Assembly: GCA_030697855.1 (NCBI GenBank)
Contig: JAUYOU010000007.1
Coordinates: forward strand, 1 to 5,799
DNA from: a bacterium
GTDB taxonomy: Bacteria > Patescibacteriota > Minisyncoccia > JACQLN01
Length of the DNA stretch: 5,799 bases
Direction of reading: 5' to 3'
Each line of letters opens with the position of its first letter. The first letter of the stretch is position 1. The notes beneath the pieces were generated by a model. The model did no database searches, was not told the origin of the DNA, and saw nothing but the letters and a program-made list of their open reading frames with translations. This document shows positions 5,504-5,799 of the stretch, piece by piece. The position numbers and the translations under genes are program-made.

Positions 5504-5527
5504 CAGAGCATTCCCTCCTCCTTGCAC

Positions 5528-5562
5528 AAATCTCTCTGACCTAAGGTCAGAGAGATTTTTTT
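5528..5562 (+). terminator. Rho-independent terminator of the secreted protein gene
   Basis: A perfect 14-bp stem, 5528-5541 (AAATCTCTCTGACC) with 5545-5558 (GGTCAGAGAGATTT), loop TAA, followed by a run of T to 5562. It starts 24 bases after the stop codon. On the minus strand the T-run is only three bases, so it would terminate convergent transcripts poorly. Confidence 0.93.
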
Positions 5563-5580
5563 ATTTACCACCACCTCACT

Positions 5581-5675
5581 ATTTTAAAAATATTATTCTG
5601 AGCAGCATCACGGAGATGACCAAATATACAATTGAGAGGACTCCGTGTCGCCTGCGAAGAAAATATTTTTAAAAT
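5581..5675. repeat. 95-base inverted-repeat element, candidate structured RNA
   Basis: The ends, ATTTTAAAAATATT (5581-5594) and AATATTTTTAAAAT (5662-5675), are perfect 14-base inverted repeats. Inside, the pairing continues: TTCT/AGAA (5596-5599 with 5658-5661), GCAG/CTGC (5602-5605 with 5652-5655) and CACGGAG/CTCCGTG (5609-5615 with 5641-5647), 29 pairs in all, with one bulged A, a GA/GA internal loop and a CAT/TCGC internal loop. The apical loop is 25 bases (5616-5640). In a plus-strand RNA the GA/GA loop could form tandem sheared G.A pairs; in a minus-strand RNA it would be UC/UC. There is no T-run on either side, so it is not a standard terminator. It could be a non-coding RNA, an mRNA 3' structure or a small MITE-like element. 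No gene lies in 5504-5674. Confidence 0.55.
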
Positions 5676-5799
5676 TAATCCAACTTCATCAACATTCCTC
5701 TTTCTTTTACGCGTGCGAACATTCTCGCAAAAAACCAAAGCACTAATGCCAAGTAAAAAATATTTGTGCCGAAAGCCCAAATCAAATCGCTAACTGGCA
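5675..5799 (-). CDS. Membrane protein C-terminal fragment, probably ABC-2 type permease
   Basis: The last 40 codons of a minus-strand gene that continues past the right edge; the stop TAA is at 5677-5675. The translation starts PVSDLIWAFGTNIFY and ends ARVKERGMLMKLD. It has one hydrophobic helix (about A-F-G-T-N-I-F-Y to W-F-F-A-R-M-F) followed by a short basic cytoplasmic tail. A last helix of this kind followed by R-x-x-x-R-G-x-L is common at the end of ABC-2 family permeases, which export polysaccharides, drugs or lipids with an ATPase partner. With so little sequence the family is a guess, but coding is likely, since the frame is open to the edge and its residue pattern is that of a real membrane helix. 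The gene is convergent with the secreted protein gene, and its stop codon touches the 95-base inverted repeat. Confidence 0.65.
   Translation of the reverse strand, partial: PVSDLIWAFGTNIFYLALVLWFFARMFARVKERGMLMKLD

Noticed and set aside
5288..5527. 79-codon minus-strand frame
   Set aside because: It is antisense to the sorting tail and has no start signal; again a GC-rich shadow.
5581..5675. Ordinary bidirectional terminator
   Set aside because: The stem is long but AT-only at its base, has several internal loops and a 25-base apical loop, and no T-run follows on either strand, so it is reported as a structured element instead.
5565..5780. 71-codon minus-strand frame
   Set aside because: It overlaps the truncated membrane protein in another frame and runs through the whole 95-base inverted repeat. 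The alternative frame ending at 5675 gives a far better membrane helix and basic tail.
1..5799. CRISPR array, transposase or phage genes
   Set aside because: No spaced direct repeats, DDE/HUH motifs or phage structural genes were seen on either strand.

Overview
The window looks like part of a small, AT-rich bacterial genome, most likely from the Candidate Phyla Radiation (Patescibacteria, Parcubacteria-like). This is inference. It rests on the low G+C of most genes, tightly packed or overlapping genes, start codons without a Shine-Dalgarno sequence, a membrane-anchored cyclophilin with a long insertion, a small W-T-R-H...W-R-Y-P-G protein of a kind I associate with these genomes, and a single-RRM glycine-rich RNA-binding protein. 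No rRNA, tRNA, CRISPR array or transposase gene was seen.

Layout, left to right. The minus strand from 1 to 2211 carries the N-terminus of a GT4-type glycosyltransferase (cut by the window edge), then a cyclophilin, a small conserved protein of unknown function, and an AI-2E family membrane protein. The last three read as one transcription unit in the order AI-2E protein, small protein, cyclophilin. That unit ends in a clear hairpin terminator at 116-140, which sits almost on top of the glycosyltransferase start codon. A 118-base divergent intergenic region (2212-2329) has promoter-like elements for both directions. It is followed by the full-length GTPase gene typA/bipA on the plus strand (2330-4150). 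A bidirectional terminator separates typA from the convergent RRM protein gene (4198-4515, minus). That gene has a long, structured 5' leader with two mutually exclusive pairings near its start codon.

From about 4697 the character changes. A plus-strand gene (4796-5503) has its own -35 TTGACA promoter, a perfect AAGGAGGT ribosome binding site, much higher G+C and a strong terminator. It encodes a small secreted protein: signal peptide, cohesin-like beta domain, and a C-terminal FlgD-Ig/type IX secretion sorting tail (YPNPFNPET...MKKMLLLK). This looks like a self-contained cassette gained from a Bacteroidetes/FCB-type donor. Right of it lies a 95-base perfect-ended inverted repeat that folds into a long interrupted hairpin with a tandem G.A internal loop. 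It abuts the stop codon of a truncated minus-strand membrane protein gene, probably an ABC-2 type permease.

The genes do not form one pathway. The left block is envelope-related and folding functions, the centre is translation and RNA handling, and the right end is an apparently foreign surface or secreted protein next to a candidate structured RNA. The most interesting items are the foreign secreted gene, the 95-base structured element, and the switch-like leader of the RRM gene.
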